From: an uncultured Dechloromonas sp.
GTDB lineage: Bacteria; Pseudomonadota; Gammaproteobacteria; Burkholderiales; Rhodocyclaceae
Reading direction: 5' to 3'
DNA: 5,554 bases
Assembly: GCA_937996725.1 (NCBI GenBank)
Contig: CALKUR010000038.1
Span: forward strand, 1 to 5,554
Each line of letters begins with the position of its first letter. Position 1 is the first letter of the stretch. The translations under genes and the position numbers were made by a program. Below, piece by piece: positions 1 through 5,554 of this stretch. The notes beneath the pieces were generated by a model. That model was not told where the DNA came from. It saw nothing but the letters and a program-made list of their open reading frames with translations, and did no database searches.

Positions 1-1
1 T

Positions 2-832
2 GGACGTAAAGAAAATATTTTGCACTTGATGCAAAACCCGCATTTTGAAATGATGCGCCATGATGTGACTTTTCCGCTCTATGTGGAGGTTGATCGCATT
101 TACAACCTAGCTTGTCCGGCATCGCCTGTGCACTACCAGTTTGACCCGGTGCAAACAACAAAAACCAGTGTTCACGGGGCGATTAACATGTTAGGTTTGG
201 CAAAACGTGTTAAAGCAAGGATTCTGCAGGCATCAACCTCTGAGGTATATGGGGATCCGGAAGTGCACCCACAGCCAGAAGAATACTGGGGTCGGGTTAA
301 TCCAATTGGTATACGTAGCTGTTACGACGAAGGCAAGCGCTGTGCTGAGACAGTGTTCTTTGATTACTATCGGCAGCATCAGCTCGAAATTAAAGTGATG
401 CGGATTTTTAACACCTATGGTCCGCGGATGCATCCTAACGATGGGCGTGTAGTCAGCAACTTTATCGTGCAAGCTCTCCAGGGACAGGACATTACGATCT
501 ACGGTGATGGGCAGCAGACACGGAGTTTCTGTTATGTCGACGATTTGATTGATGGCATGGTTAGGTTGATGGAGTCGGATCCGGCATTTACGGGCCCTGT
601 GAATATGGGCAATCCAACAGAGTTCACCATGTTGGAACTGGCTGAGCAGGTTTTGAAGATTGTTGGCGGTTCTTCCAAAATGATATTTAAGCCTTTGCCA
701 CAAGATGACCCGAAGCAACGTCAACCAAACATTGAGTTGGCAAAAGAGAAGCTGGGGTGGCAGCCCAAGGTGTCGCTAGAAGACGGCCTGAAAGAAACAG
801 TGGCCTATTTCAGAACGCTGTTGGCCCAATGA
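2..832 (+). CDS. uxs: UDP-glucuronate decarboxylase (UDP-xylose synthase)-type SDR, 5' truncated
   Basis: Extended short-chain dehydrogenase that most likely converts UDP-glucuronate to UDP-xylose in the cytoplasm, using bound NAD. The frame is open to the left edge: codons from position 2 read GRKENILHLM before the first Met at 20, so that Met is internal. The visible 276 residues lack only the N-terminal glycine-rich NAD motif, roughly 35-40 residues by comparison with family members of about 310-320. Diagnostic motifs are visible: NLACPASP, then ASTSEVYGDP with the catalytic Ser/Thr and Glu, NPIGIRSCYDEGKR with the Tyr (323-325) and Lys (335-337) of YxxxK, FNTYGPRM, GDGQQTRSFCYVDD, and an Arg at 719-721 (QRQPN) that matches the Arg conserved in UXS and ArnA decarboxylases. 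The Ser-Glu pair and this Arg favour a decarboxylase over a 4,6-dehydratase or 4-epimerase. It ends 4 nt before the flippase gene, consistent with supplying a precursor to the same glycan pathway. Family assignment is firm; exact product is inferred. Confidence 0.9.
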   Translation, partial: GRKENILHLMQNPHFEMMRHDVTFPLYVEVDRIYNLACPASPVHYQFDPVQTTKTSVHGAINMLGLAKRVKARILQASTSEVYGDPEVHPQPEEYWGRVNPIGIRSCYDEGKRCAETVFFDYYRQHQLEIKVMRIFNTYGPRMHPNDGRVVSNFIVQALQGQDITIYGDGQQTRSFCYVDDLIDGMVRLMESDPAFTGPVNMGNPTEFTMLELAEQVLKIVGGSSKMIFKPLPQDDPKQRQPNIELAKEKLGWQPKVSLEDGLKETVAYFRTLLAQ

Positions 833-840
833 GCCAGTGA
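829..840 (+). other. Chained stop/start junction between the SDR and flippase genes
   Basis: The SDR stop TGA (830-832) overlaps an ATG (829-831) in the classic ATGA arrangement. That ATG opens only a three-codon frame, Met-Ser-Gln-stop, whose TGA (838-840) overlaps the GTG (837-839) that opens the flippase frame. The sequence therefore reads as two consecutive 4-nt stop/start overlaps. It could act in reinitiation-based translational coupling, or it could be the scar of a small indel that displaced the flippase from an original ATG start. No clear Shine-Dalgarno sequence precedes either start. The arrangement is directly visible; its role is inference. Confidence 0.45.
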
Positions 841-2120
841 CCTCTGTTCGTCGGTTTTTCGGCGCTTCAGCATGGCTTTTCGCTGACCGTTTTTTACGGT
901 TAGGTTTAAGCTTTGCTGTCGGAGTTTTGGTGGCTAGGCATTTTGGGCCTTCAGAGTTTGGCCAGATCACCTTTGTGGTTGCTACAGCAGGCATTTTTGG
1001 CAGCTTGTCATCTTTGGGGCTGGACGACCTTGTGCCTAAGGATATGGCACAAAATAAGCTGGCAGGTGTGACGGTTGATGACATGCAGAGAACCACACTG
1101 ACTATGCGTTTATTCGGTGGGAGCTTGTCATATCTCTTGCTGTTGGTTGTGGTTTGGGCGACGGATCGTTTTGGGTTGCTCTTTTGGCTTGCCTTCATTC
1201 TTGGGCCGTATTTTTTGCTGCAGGCTACGGATATATACGAATATAGACTGCGTGTTGAGGGTGGTTTCGGGCAGATTGCCAGAGCAAGAACCCTGGCTTC
1301 AATTGGGGCGAGCCTACTCAAGGCGATCATTGTCTGGTGCTCGTTACCGTTGGCCTGGCTCGCCGCAGCAATGACTGCCGAGTTTGGCTTTAATGCACTT
1401 TTCTTTAAAAAGATTGCGGCTATGCATGCTGGTTGGGGGCATGGACAGTTTCGAGTGGAGTACGCAAAGCAGCTATTAAGCCGATCCTGGAAGATTGTTC
1501 TGGCAGGAATTTTGATGATGGTTCAATCGCGGATTGAGTATTTTCTGGTTGAGCACTTTCTGGGTTGGGATAGCGTCGGGCAGTATGCTGCTGCTTTAAA
1601 GGTGGTGGAGCTCTTTGATGTGGTCACAGTAATTCTGGTCACCATCATGCTCCCGGAGTTTGCGCGGAAATATCATGAAGCGCCTGAGCGCACAGTACGC
1701 CAGGGGTACTTGATGGGTTGTCTATCGTTTACGCTTTTGATACCCCTCATGGTCGCCGCAATCTGGCTGTTTCCGTTCGCGTATGGAGAGCCGTACGCCC
1801 CCGCTTTTGCAGTGCTATCTATTTTCATGCTGCGCCCATTTTTTATTATGGTTAACTCCGTTAGAAATATGATGCTCGTGATTGAGCACAAGTTCTGGTA
1901 CCCACCGTTTTGTGCTGCTATCGGTGTCGTTGCGTCATTTGGTTTGGGTTGTTATCTCATCCCAACTTTAGGTCTCTGGGGTGCCGTTTTGTCTGCGGTG
2001 CTTAGTTTGTTTGCATCCACTTTTTTGGCGGATTTGATAGCGAACCGAAGAAACTTATTCAGATTTTTGACATGCTGGCGAGAAATAAAACCGCTTTACC
2101 GGGAGCTGCGTGGTGTTTAA
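837..2120 (+). CDS. Wzx-like polysaccharide flippase (MOP superfamily, PST-type)
   Basis: Predicted inner-membrane transporter of 427 residues that would flip a lipid-linked glycan from the cytoplasmic to the periplasmic face. The protein is hydrophobic along its length, with about 12 likely membrane segments, for example around residues 10-35, 43-62, 93-110 and 112-130, several more in the middle, and a C-terminal run near 360-405. The N-terminus, with FFGASAWLFADRFLRLG, VLVARHFGP, FGQ and then SLGLDDLVPKD, is the usual opening of oligosaccharide flippases. Length is typical for Wzx. Polar and charged residues between helices fit the MOP fold. The GTG start at 837 is chosen because no ATG, GTG or TTG lies just upstream in frame and the conserved N-terminal helix begins within ten residues. 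No good ribosome binding site is seen, so translation probably depends on coupling to the SDR gene. The 3' end overlaps the next gene. Substrate cannot be read from sequence, and PST exporters of capsule or teichuronic type cannot be excluded. Confidence 0.85.
   Translation: MTSVRRFFGASAWLFADRFLRLGLSFAVGVLVARHFGPSEFGQITFVVATAGIFGSLSSLGLDDLVPKDMAQNKLAGVTVDDMQRTTLTMRLFGGSLSYLLLLVVVWATDRFGLLFWLAFILGPYFLLQATDIYEYRLRVEGGFGQIARARTLASIGASLLKAIIVWCSLPLAWLAAAMTAEFGFNALFFKKIAAMHAGWGHGQFRVEYAKQLLSRSWKIVLAGILMMVQSRIEYFLVEHFLGWDSVGQYAAALKVVELFDVVTVILVTIMLPEFARKYHEAPERTVRQGYLMGCLSFTLLIPLMVAAIWLFPFAYGEPYAPAFAVLSIFMLRPFFIMVNSVRNMMLVIEHKFWYPPFCAAIGVVASFGLGCYLIPTLGLWGAVLSAVLSLFASTFLADLIANRRNLFRFLTCWREIKPLYRELRGV
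2102..2105 (+). promoter_or_regulatory. Shine-Dalgarno GGAG deciding the GT32 start
   Basis: GGAG lies inside the last codons of the flippase gene. Two adjacent GTG codons follow, at 2110 and 2113. The spacer is 4 nt to the first and 7 nt to the second, so 2113 is the better-placed start. The difference is one residue. Confidence 0.5.
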
Positions 2121-2961
2121 ACGCTACTTAGACTCGGTGTGTGTGCGTTATCCGGGCGTAATGGCGCGATTGATGGGGGAGTGGCCACTAAGGCCAATAC
2201 GGTACTTATACGAGGGCGAGCCTAAGGAGCTCGCTGAATCCTTGTGCAATAAAGCGATTCCCTGCAATGTCTATCAAGTTTGGACTCATTCGGTTCTAGG
2301 GAAATCACATTCTGAGCGTCTGGCAGAGTTTATACACTTAAATCCAGAATATCGGTTTTGGTTGTACGATGCCGATCAGATGGATGCCTATATGCAGGAA
2401 CATTATGCGGATCACCCCGTTTATAGTGTCTACATAAACGCCCAATATGGCCCAGTAAAGACGGACATCTGGCGCTACTGCATTCTGTTTGAACGCGGTG
2501 GCTTCTATTTTGATATCAACAAAATGGTTGAGGTGCCGTTGAGCACTATTGTTCAGCCTGCCGATACGGCTGTTGTTAGTTATGAAAAGAACTTATTACC
2601 TGCTGGTTTCGTTAAAGGTCCAGAATGTTTAGCGCACCCAGACAGGCTGGTGCTTAATTGGGGGTTTGGGTTTGCGAAAGGGCATCCTATCTTGGCAGCC
2701 ATCCTAGAGAATATAGTGGCCGATTACCCGGCCTATAAAGGTGTACGATTTCCGAATGTCAAAGAGGCAATCCTGAATCTGACTGGGCCCCATCAGCTCA
2801 CCAAAACGATACACCAAATGACCTTAAAAAGGCCCCCGATGATTAGAGAAGCGGGCGTCGATTTTTATGGGCATGGTAACCCTAATATTCATAGATCATG
2901 GGTTCGGTATGCAGCTCAGCCTTCCTATGCGCGTGAAGCAAGTGGAGTCATTGTTAAATAA
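2113..2961 (+). CDS. GT32-like glycosyltransferase (sugar-binding region containing DXD motif family)
   Basis: Putative cytoplasmic glycosyltransferase of 282 residues related to the OCH1/capsular-type GT32 group, which transfers a sugar from a nucleotide sugar. The family order is present: IPCNVYQVWTHS near residues 50-61 (family pattern IPkxIHQxW), a segment of the nP-x-y-x-w type (NPEYRFWLYD), then VKTDIWRYCILFERGG with Asp118 and Arg121, and GGFYFDINK. In most relatives the last element is GGxYxDxD, with two Asp residues binding the metal and nucleotide. Here it reads Asp134-Ile135-Asn136, so the second Asp is replaced. A later LNWGFGFAKGHP segment and a C-terminal GPHQLTK resemble the family's substrate-side motifs (N.F.ga..gHp and tGP). 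There is no signal peptide or membrane helix. The start overlaps the flippase by 8 nt and the stop lies 1 nt before the GT4 gene. Fold assignment is good; donor and acceptor are unknown, and reduced or altered metal use is possible. Confidence 0.8.
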   Translation: MFKRYLDSVCVRYPGVMARLMGEWPLRPIRYLYEGEPKELAESLCNKAIPCNVYQVWTHSVLGKSHSERLAEFIHLNPEYRFWLYDADQMDAYMQEHYADHPVYSVYINAQYGPVKTDIWRYCILFERGGFYFDINKMVEVPLSTIVQPADTAVVSYEKNLLPAGFVKGPECLAHPDRLVLNWGFGFAKGHPILAAILENIVADYPAYKGVRFPNVKEAILNLTGPHQLTKTIHQMTLKRPPMIREAGVDFYGHGNPNIHRSWVRYAAQPSYAREASGVIVK

Positions 2962-2962
2962 G

Positions 2963-4162
2963 ATGAAGGTTTTTGTATATTTTCATGATGCGGCATTGAC
3001 CCATTCTCGATATTTGCTTGAGGCTTTTGCTGCGCATCCTCGTGTGAGTTCACTCACGGTTGGTTACCCAGATGGTCGCGGTGCTGATATTATTTTTTCA
3101 GCGGGGAGTGCTGACACAAACAAACCAGTCAATTATCAAATGGTCGGCTTGAAGAGTGGGCGTTTGAGAGCAAAGTGGGCGCGCTTTTCTGCGTTGATGG
3201 GAGCCATTCGTGATGCCCAACCAGATTACGTCATTGTGTTGGATGAAGCGCTTTATCCAAATACCTTGCTAGCTGGTTTGGCGGTAAGGCTCTTAAAGCT
3301 GGATGTGCCAGTAGTGTTTTACGGATTTGAAAACATTCACCAATCGCCGCCCTGGGATTGGTTATTTGAAAATGGTTACAAGGCTTTTTGGCCTTTTCTG
3401 CGCAAAACCCTGCGTTACTACGTGTCGGACCGTGGCTTGCAACCTATACGTCGTCACCTTATCTCAGGCGGCTTGGTTTCTTACAGCGAGTGCGAGGCCA
3501 TTGTGCATCAAGCTGGTTGGCATACCCCGATGCGCGAACAATGGTGGGGCGTTGATACTGGTTTGTTCATAGCGGCTGCTCACAAACGTGTTGGGCGACC
3601 AGAGAGTTGGAACGCGCTGGATTCCCAACGGGTCATTGGTTTTGTGGGTCGTTTTGTGCCTGAAAAGGGTGTGGTTGATCTTTTGCAGGCGCTGGCGATG
3701 CTTGGCCCGGATTTCTTGCTGGTATGTGTTGGTGGCGGTCCTCAAGAAGCAGCGCTGTGGCAAGCTGCACAAGGATTGGGGGTAGACCAACAGCTGCGTA
3801 TTTTGCCGCCGATGCCGGCATCGGCTCTGGCGGAGCATATTGCGGCGATGGATGTCTTGGCGTTACCGTCTCACACCGAGCAGTTCTGGAAAGAGCAGTA
3901 CGGTCGTGTGCTGGTGGAGGCTATGGCGGCTGGGGTGCCGGTCATTGGATCTGATTCCGGGGCGATCCCCTATGTCATTAGCGATGCGCAGCGTACCTTT
4001 GTCGAAAAAGATATTGCTGGTATCTGCAGTGCTGTGAAGGTGGCTTTAGCGATGTCAAGGGAAGAGCGTGCGCAACTACAGGTTCGTGCGCAGCGTGGCG
4101 ATGTCTCTGCATTTGCCGATGGCTATATACGTTTTTACGACGAATTACGGGACAAATGCTGA
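2963..4162 (+). CDS. GT4-family glycosyltransferase (GT-B fold)
   Basis: Retaining-type glycosyltransferase of 399 residues, expected at the cytoplasmic face of the inner membrane, adding a sugar to the growing glycan. The N-terminal domain opens with MKVFVYFHD followed by a variable acceptor half. The C-terminal donor domain is clear: VIGFVGRFVPEKG with Arg230 and Lys235, which normally bind the donor diphosphate, then LLVCVGGGP, then MDVLALPSHTEQFWKEQYG, and the E-x7-E motif at Glu311 and Glu319 (EQYGRVLVEAMAAGVPVIG), followed by SGAIPYVI. All expected GT4 residues seem intact. The frame is open back to 2867, but the ATG at 2963 is chosen because the first beta-strand starts there and an upstream start would overlap the GT32 gene by about 95 nt. 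The ATG follows the GT32 stop by one base (TAAgATG). GGAG at 2944-2947 is rather far for a ribosome binding site, so coupled translation is likely. It ends overlapping the GT9 gene by 7 nt. The donor sugar is not predictable. Confidence 0.87.
   Translation: MKVFVYFHDAALTHSRYLLEAFAAHPRVSSLTVGYPDGRGADIIFSAGSADTNKPVNYQMVGLKSGRLRAKWARFSALMGAIRDAQPDYVIVLDEALYPNTLLAGLAVRLLKLDVPVVFYGFENIHQSPPWDWLFENGYKAFWPFLRKTLRYYVSDRGLQPIRRHLISGGLVSYSECEAIVHQAGWHTPMREQWWGVDTGLFIAAAHKRVGRPESWNALDSQRVIGFVGRFVPEKGVVDLLQALAMLGPDFLLVCVGGGPQEAALWQAAQGLGVDQQLRILPPMPASALAEHIAAMDVLALPSHTEQFWKEQYGRVLVEAMAAGVPVIGSDSGAIPYVISDAQRTFVEKDIAGICSAVKVALAMSREERAQLQVRAQRGDVSAFADGYIRFYDELRDKC
3808..3825 (+). repeat. 18-bp perfect palindrome inside the GT4 gene
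   Basis: GCCGATGCCGGCATCGGC reads the same on both strands, with no central spacer. It lies in the coding sequence for the loop before the E-x7-E region (Pro-Met-Pro-Ala-Ser-Ala). With no loop it is a poor hairpin and no T-run follows, so it is not a terminator. It may be coincidence produced by GC-rich codons, or a protein-binding or recombination site. No second copy was seen in the window. Confidence 0.3.
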
Positions 4163-5301
4163 AGCGGCTAAAAGATCGTTATGAAAGGCGCAACCCAGTT
4201 GCGCTGGTCTGGATGGCTTTTTCTGATGCTCTTGGTTGGGTAGCTGCCAAATTATGGCCTGTTAACCGAGCGTCTAAATCATGTGTCATTAGGAAGGTTC
4301 TGTTGGTAAATCCGGCCCATCTGGGGGATGTGGTCATATCAACCGCAGCAATTCGCCGCTTGAAAGAAGCAAACCCCGAGATCCATATTGGATTTGTAGC
4401 GGGTTCCTGGGCAAAGGTTGTTCTTGAACAGCATCCGGGGGTTGATCAGGCATACGTGGTTGATCATTGGAAGCTGAATCGTTCAAACCAGCCAAAGATT
4501 CGTAAAATTTGGCGTTATGCACAGACGTGGTTAAAGGCTCGGCGGATGATCAAAGACGTGGGCTACGATGCGGGTATTCTTTTAAATAGTTACGCACCCA
4601 ATTTTGCATCTTTACTCTGGTTTTCTAGAATTCCAGTACGCGCTGGTTTTGTGAGTGCGGGCTTGAGTACGTTGCTGACTGATGTGTTGCCAAAGCCACT
4701 CTCGATAGAGAGTGAGCAGGCCATACAGCTTAAGTTGCTTGATCGCGTGGGGTTTTGTGGTACGAGCCGGGGTTGGTTGGAAGTGCCTCAAGGCGCTAGA
4801 TTACCGTTGCTATTGAGTGATGCGCCCCAGGCTTATGCGGTGCTTCATCCAGGGACGGGCAACCCTGCAAAATCATGGCTGTTAGACCAATGGGTTATGC
4901 TGGCTCAGGATTTTTTAGCAAAGAATGTACAAGTTGTTATTACTGGCTATGGTACAGCTGAAAGACAGATTGCTGCCGAGATTGAAGGCCAGGCGGATTG
5001 CATTAACATGGTAGGCCAATTGACCTGGGAGGAATGGCTTTTGACCCTATCTAAAGCTTCTCTTGTCGTAGGGTTAGATTCTGCTGTGGGGCATATTTGC
5101 GCTGCGCTTGGTAGGCCGTTCGTCGGTATTTATTCAGGTGTGGGTGTTGTGTCTCGTTGGGAACCACAGGGGCTACATATAAAAGTGTTGACACGCTCGG
5201 TGCCTTGCTCGCCGTGCCATACGCGGCCCTGTAGAGAGCGGCCCTGCATTACAACAATCACAGCTACGGATGTTGCGTTAGCGTCGGGGCAGTTTCTGTG
5301 A
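4156..5301 (+). CDS. GT9 glycosyltransferase, ADP-heptose:LPS heptosyltransferase-type
   Basis: Probable inverting GT-B glycosyltransferase of 381 residues, of the family that transfers heptose from ADP-heptose to the LPS inner core at the cytoplasmic face. The GT9 N-terminal signature is KVLLVNPAHLGDVV with Gly57-Asp58, where the Asp matches the proposed catalytic base of WaaC. The C-terminal domain has VLHPGTGNPAKSW (residues 229-241, Lys239) and VGLDSAVGHICAALGRP with Asp308 and His313, both in the ADP-sugar site. About 45 residues precede the domain, including a hydrophobic stretch at roughly 15-36; most GT9 proteins start directly at the first strand, so this may anchor the enzyme to the membrane. 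Near the C-terminus Cys351, Cys354, Cys359 and Cys364 form C-x2-C-x4-C-x4-C, a cluster also seen in some GT9 relatives. The ATG at 4156 overlaps the GT4 stop by 7 nt, and the stop overlaps the next GT9 gene by 4 nt. Donor specificity is inferred from family; other GT9 members use other sugars. Confidence 0.87.
   Translation: MLKRLKDRYERRNPVALVWMAFSDALGWVAAKLWPVNRASKSCVIRKVLLVNPAHLGDVVISTAAIRRLKEANPEIHIGFVAGSWAKVVLEQHPGVDQAYVVDHWKLNRSNQPKIRKIWRYAQTWLKARRMIKDVGYDAGILLNSYAPNFASLLWFSRIPVRAGFVSAGLSTLLTDVLPKPLSIESEQAIQLKLLDRVGFCGTSRGWLEVPQGARLPLLLSDAPQAYAVLHPGTGNPAKSWLLDQWVMLAQDFLAKNVQVVITGYGTAERQIAAEIEGQADCINMVGQLTWEEWLLTLSKASLVVGLDSAVGHICAALGRPFVGIYSGVGVVSRWEPQGLHIKVLTRSVPCSPCHTRPCRERPCITTITATDVALASGQFL
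5298..5301 (+). other. GTGA stop/start overlap coupling the two GT9 genes
   Basis: The GTG start of the second GT9 gene and the TGA stop of the first share bases, a standard translational coupling arrangement. It indicates that both enzymes are made from one transcript and probably in similar amounts. Confidence 0.7.
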
Positions 5302-5554
5302 AGCGTATTCTGTTTATACGGCTAAGTGCCCTAGGCGATGTGATTCAGGCTGCGGCTGCTTTAAAGTTATTTCGCGATGCGCGTCCCAGTGTGGTAGTTG
5401 ATTGGGCGCTAGATCGTAGTTTGGTGCCATTAGTAGAGTGCTTTAATGTGGCAGATCGGGTTGTTCCGATTGATGCCAATAGCCTGTTTTCCGGGTCGTT
5501 GATGAGTCGTTTGTGTAGTTTAGGGCGCGAGATTCGTAAGCTTTACCGGCTGGG
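5298..5554 (+). CDS. Second GT9 glycosyltransferase (heptosyltransferase I-like), 3' truncated
   Basis: The frame opens with GTG at 5298, sharing GTGA (5298-5301) with the stop of the preceding GT9 gene, and stays open for 85 codons to the right edge. The N-terminus MKRILFIRLSALGDVIQAAA is the GT9 start signature, with Gly13-Asp14 at the place of the catalytic Asp of WaaC. The following VVVDWALDRSLVPLV and VADRVVPID segments resemble the second and third strands of heptosyltransferase I-type proteins (WVVE...VDRVIPV). Unlike its neighbour it has no N-terminal extension. The GGGG at 5286-5289 could serve as a weak ribosome binding site about 8 nt upstream; the 4-nt overlap implies coupled translation. 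Only the acceptor domain's first part is visible, so the donor site and full length cannot be checked. Heptosyltransferase I or a related core transferase is the best guess. Confidence 0.85.
   Translation, partial: MKRILFIRLSALGDVIQAAAALKLFRDARPSVVVDWALDRSLVPLVECFNVADRVVPIDANSLFSGSLMSRLCSLGREIRKLYRL

Noticed and set aside
233..724. 163-codon open frame on the minus strand
   Set aside because: It is antisense to the core catalytic region of the SDR, resembles no family I know, and is explained by the codon composition of the real gene.
886..900. ACCGT-TTTTT-ACGGT hairpin near the start of the flippase gene
   Set aside because: A stem of only 5 bp inside a coding region, not followed by a T-run, so it is not a credible terminator or attenuator.
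776..1330. 184-codon open frame on the minus strand
   Set aside because: It lies opposite the SDR end and the flippase N-terminal half, its translation is rich in Ser, Lys, Pro and Thr with no recognisable domain, and the plus-strand proteins there are clearly conserved. It is a shadow frame.
2867..2962. Upstream 32-codon extension of the GT4 gene
   Set aside because: It overlaps the conserved end of the GT32 gene in another frame, and the natural first strand of the GT4 fold begins at the ATG at 2963.
3464..3838. 124-codon minus-strand open frame and several short plus-strand frames within the GT4 gene
   Set aside because: All overlap the intact GT4 donor domain in other frames, with no domain-like content.
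4697..4714. Inverted repeat CACTCTC-GATA-GAGAGTG
   Set aside because: A 7-bp stem with a 4-nt loop is expected a few times by chance in a window this size; it is inside the GT9 coding sequence and has no T-run after it.
1..5554. Search for insertion sequences, tRNA or rRNA genes, CRISPR arrays, riboswitches and internal promoters or terminators
   Set aside because: Coding frames fill essentially the whole window, with gaps of 4 nt or less; no repeat array, transposase or RNA-like structure was recognised.

Overview
The window is a tightly packed, single-strand stretch of a surface-polysaccharide (LPS, O-antigen or capsule) biosynthesis operon. It holds four complete genes and two cut by the window edges, all on the + strand. 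Base composition is roughly balanced. The protein families and the heptosyltransferase-like GT9 pair suggest a Gram-negative bacterium, most likely a gammaproteobacterium; this is inference, and genus cannot be called from the sequence.

Layout: 2-832 is the 3' part of a UDP-glucuronate decarboxylase-type sugar-nucleotide SDR, with its N-terminal Rossmann glycine motif off the left edge. 837-2120 is a Wzx-like polytopic flippase. 2113-2961 is a GT32-like glycosyltransferase (sugar-binding DXD family) with an altered DXD (Asp-Ile-Asn). 2963-4162 is a GT4 glycosyltransferase. 4156-5301 is a GT9 (heptosyltransferase-type) enzyme with an extra N-terminal hydrophobic segment and a C-terminal cysteine cluster. 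5298 to the right edge is the start of a second GT9 enzyme, resembling heptosyltransferase I at its N-terminus. Gaps are 4 nt or less, or genes overlap by 4-8 nt. No intergenic stretch is long enough to hold an internal promoter or terminator, and none was seen.

How the genes fit together (inference): the SDR would supply UDP-xylose (or a UDP-4-keto-pentose relative) in the cytoplasm. The GT32, GT4 and GT9 enzymes would build a lipid-linked or lipid A-core-linked glycan on the cytoplasmic face of the inner membrane, and the flippase would move a lipid-linked product to the periplasm. No Wzy polymerase or O-antigen ligase is visible here.

No RNA gene, mobile element, CRISPR array or phage sequence was recognised. 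The oddest local features are a chained stop/start arrangement at the SDR-flippase junction that may mark a start-site frameshift, the degenerate DXD in the GT32 enzyme, and the tandem pair of GT9 genes beside a flippase. I see no convincing evidence for a wholly new system.
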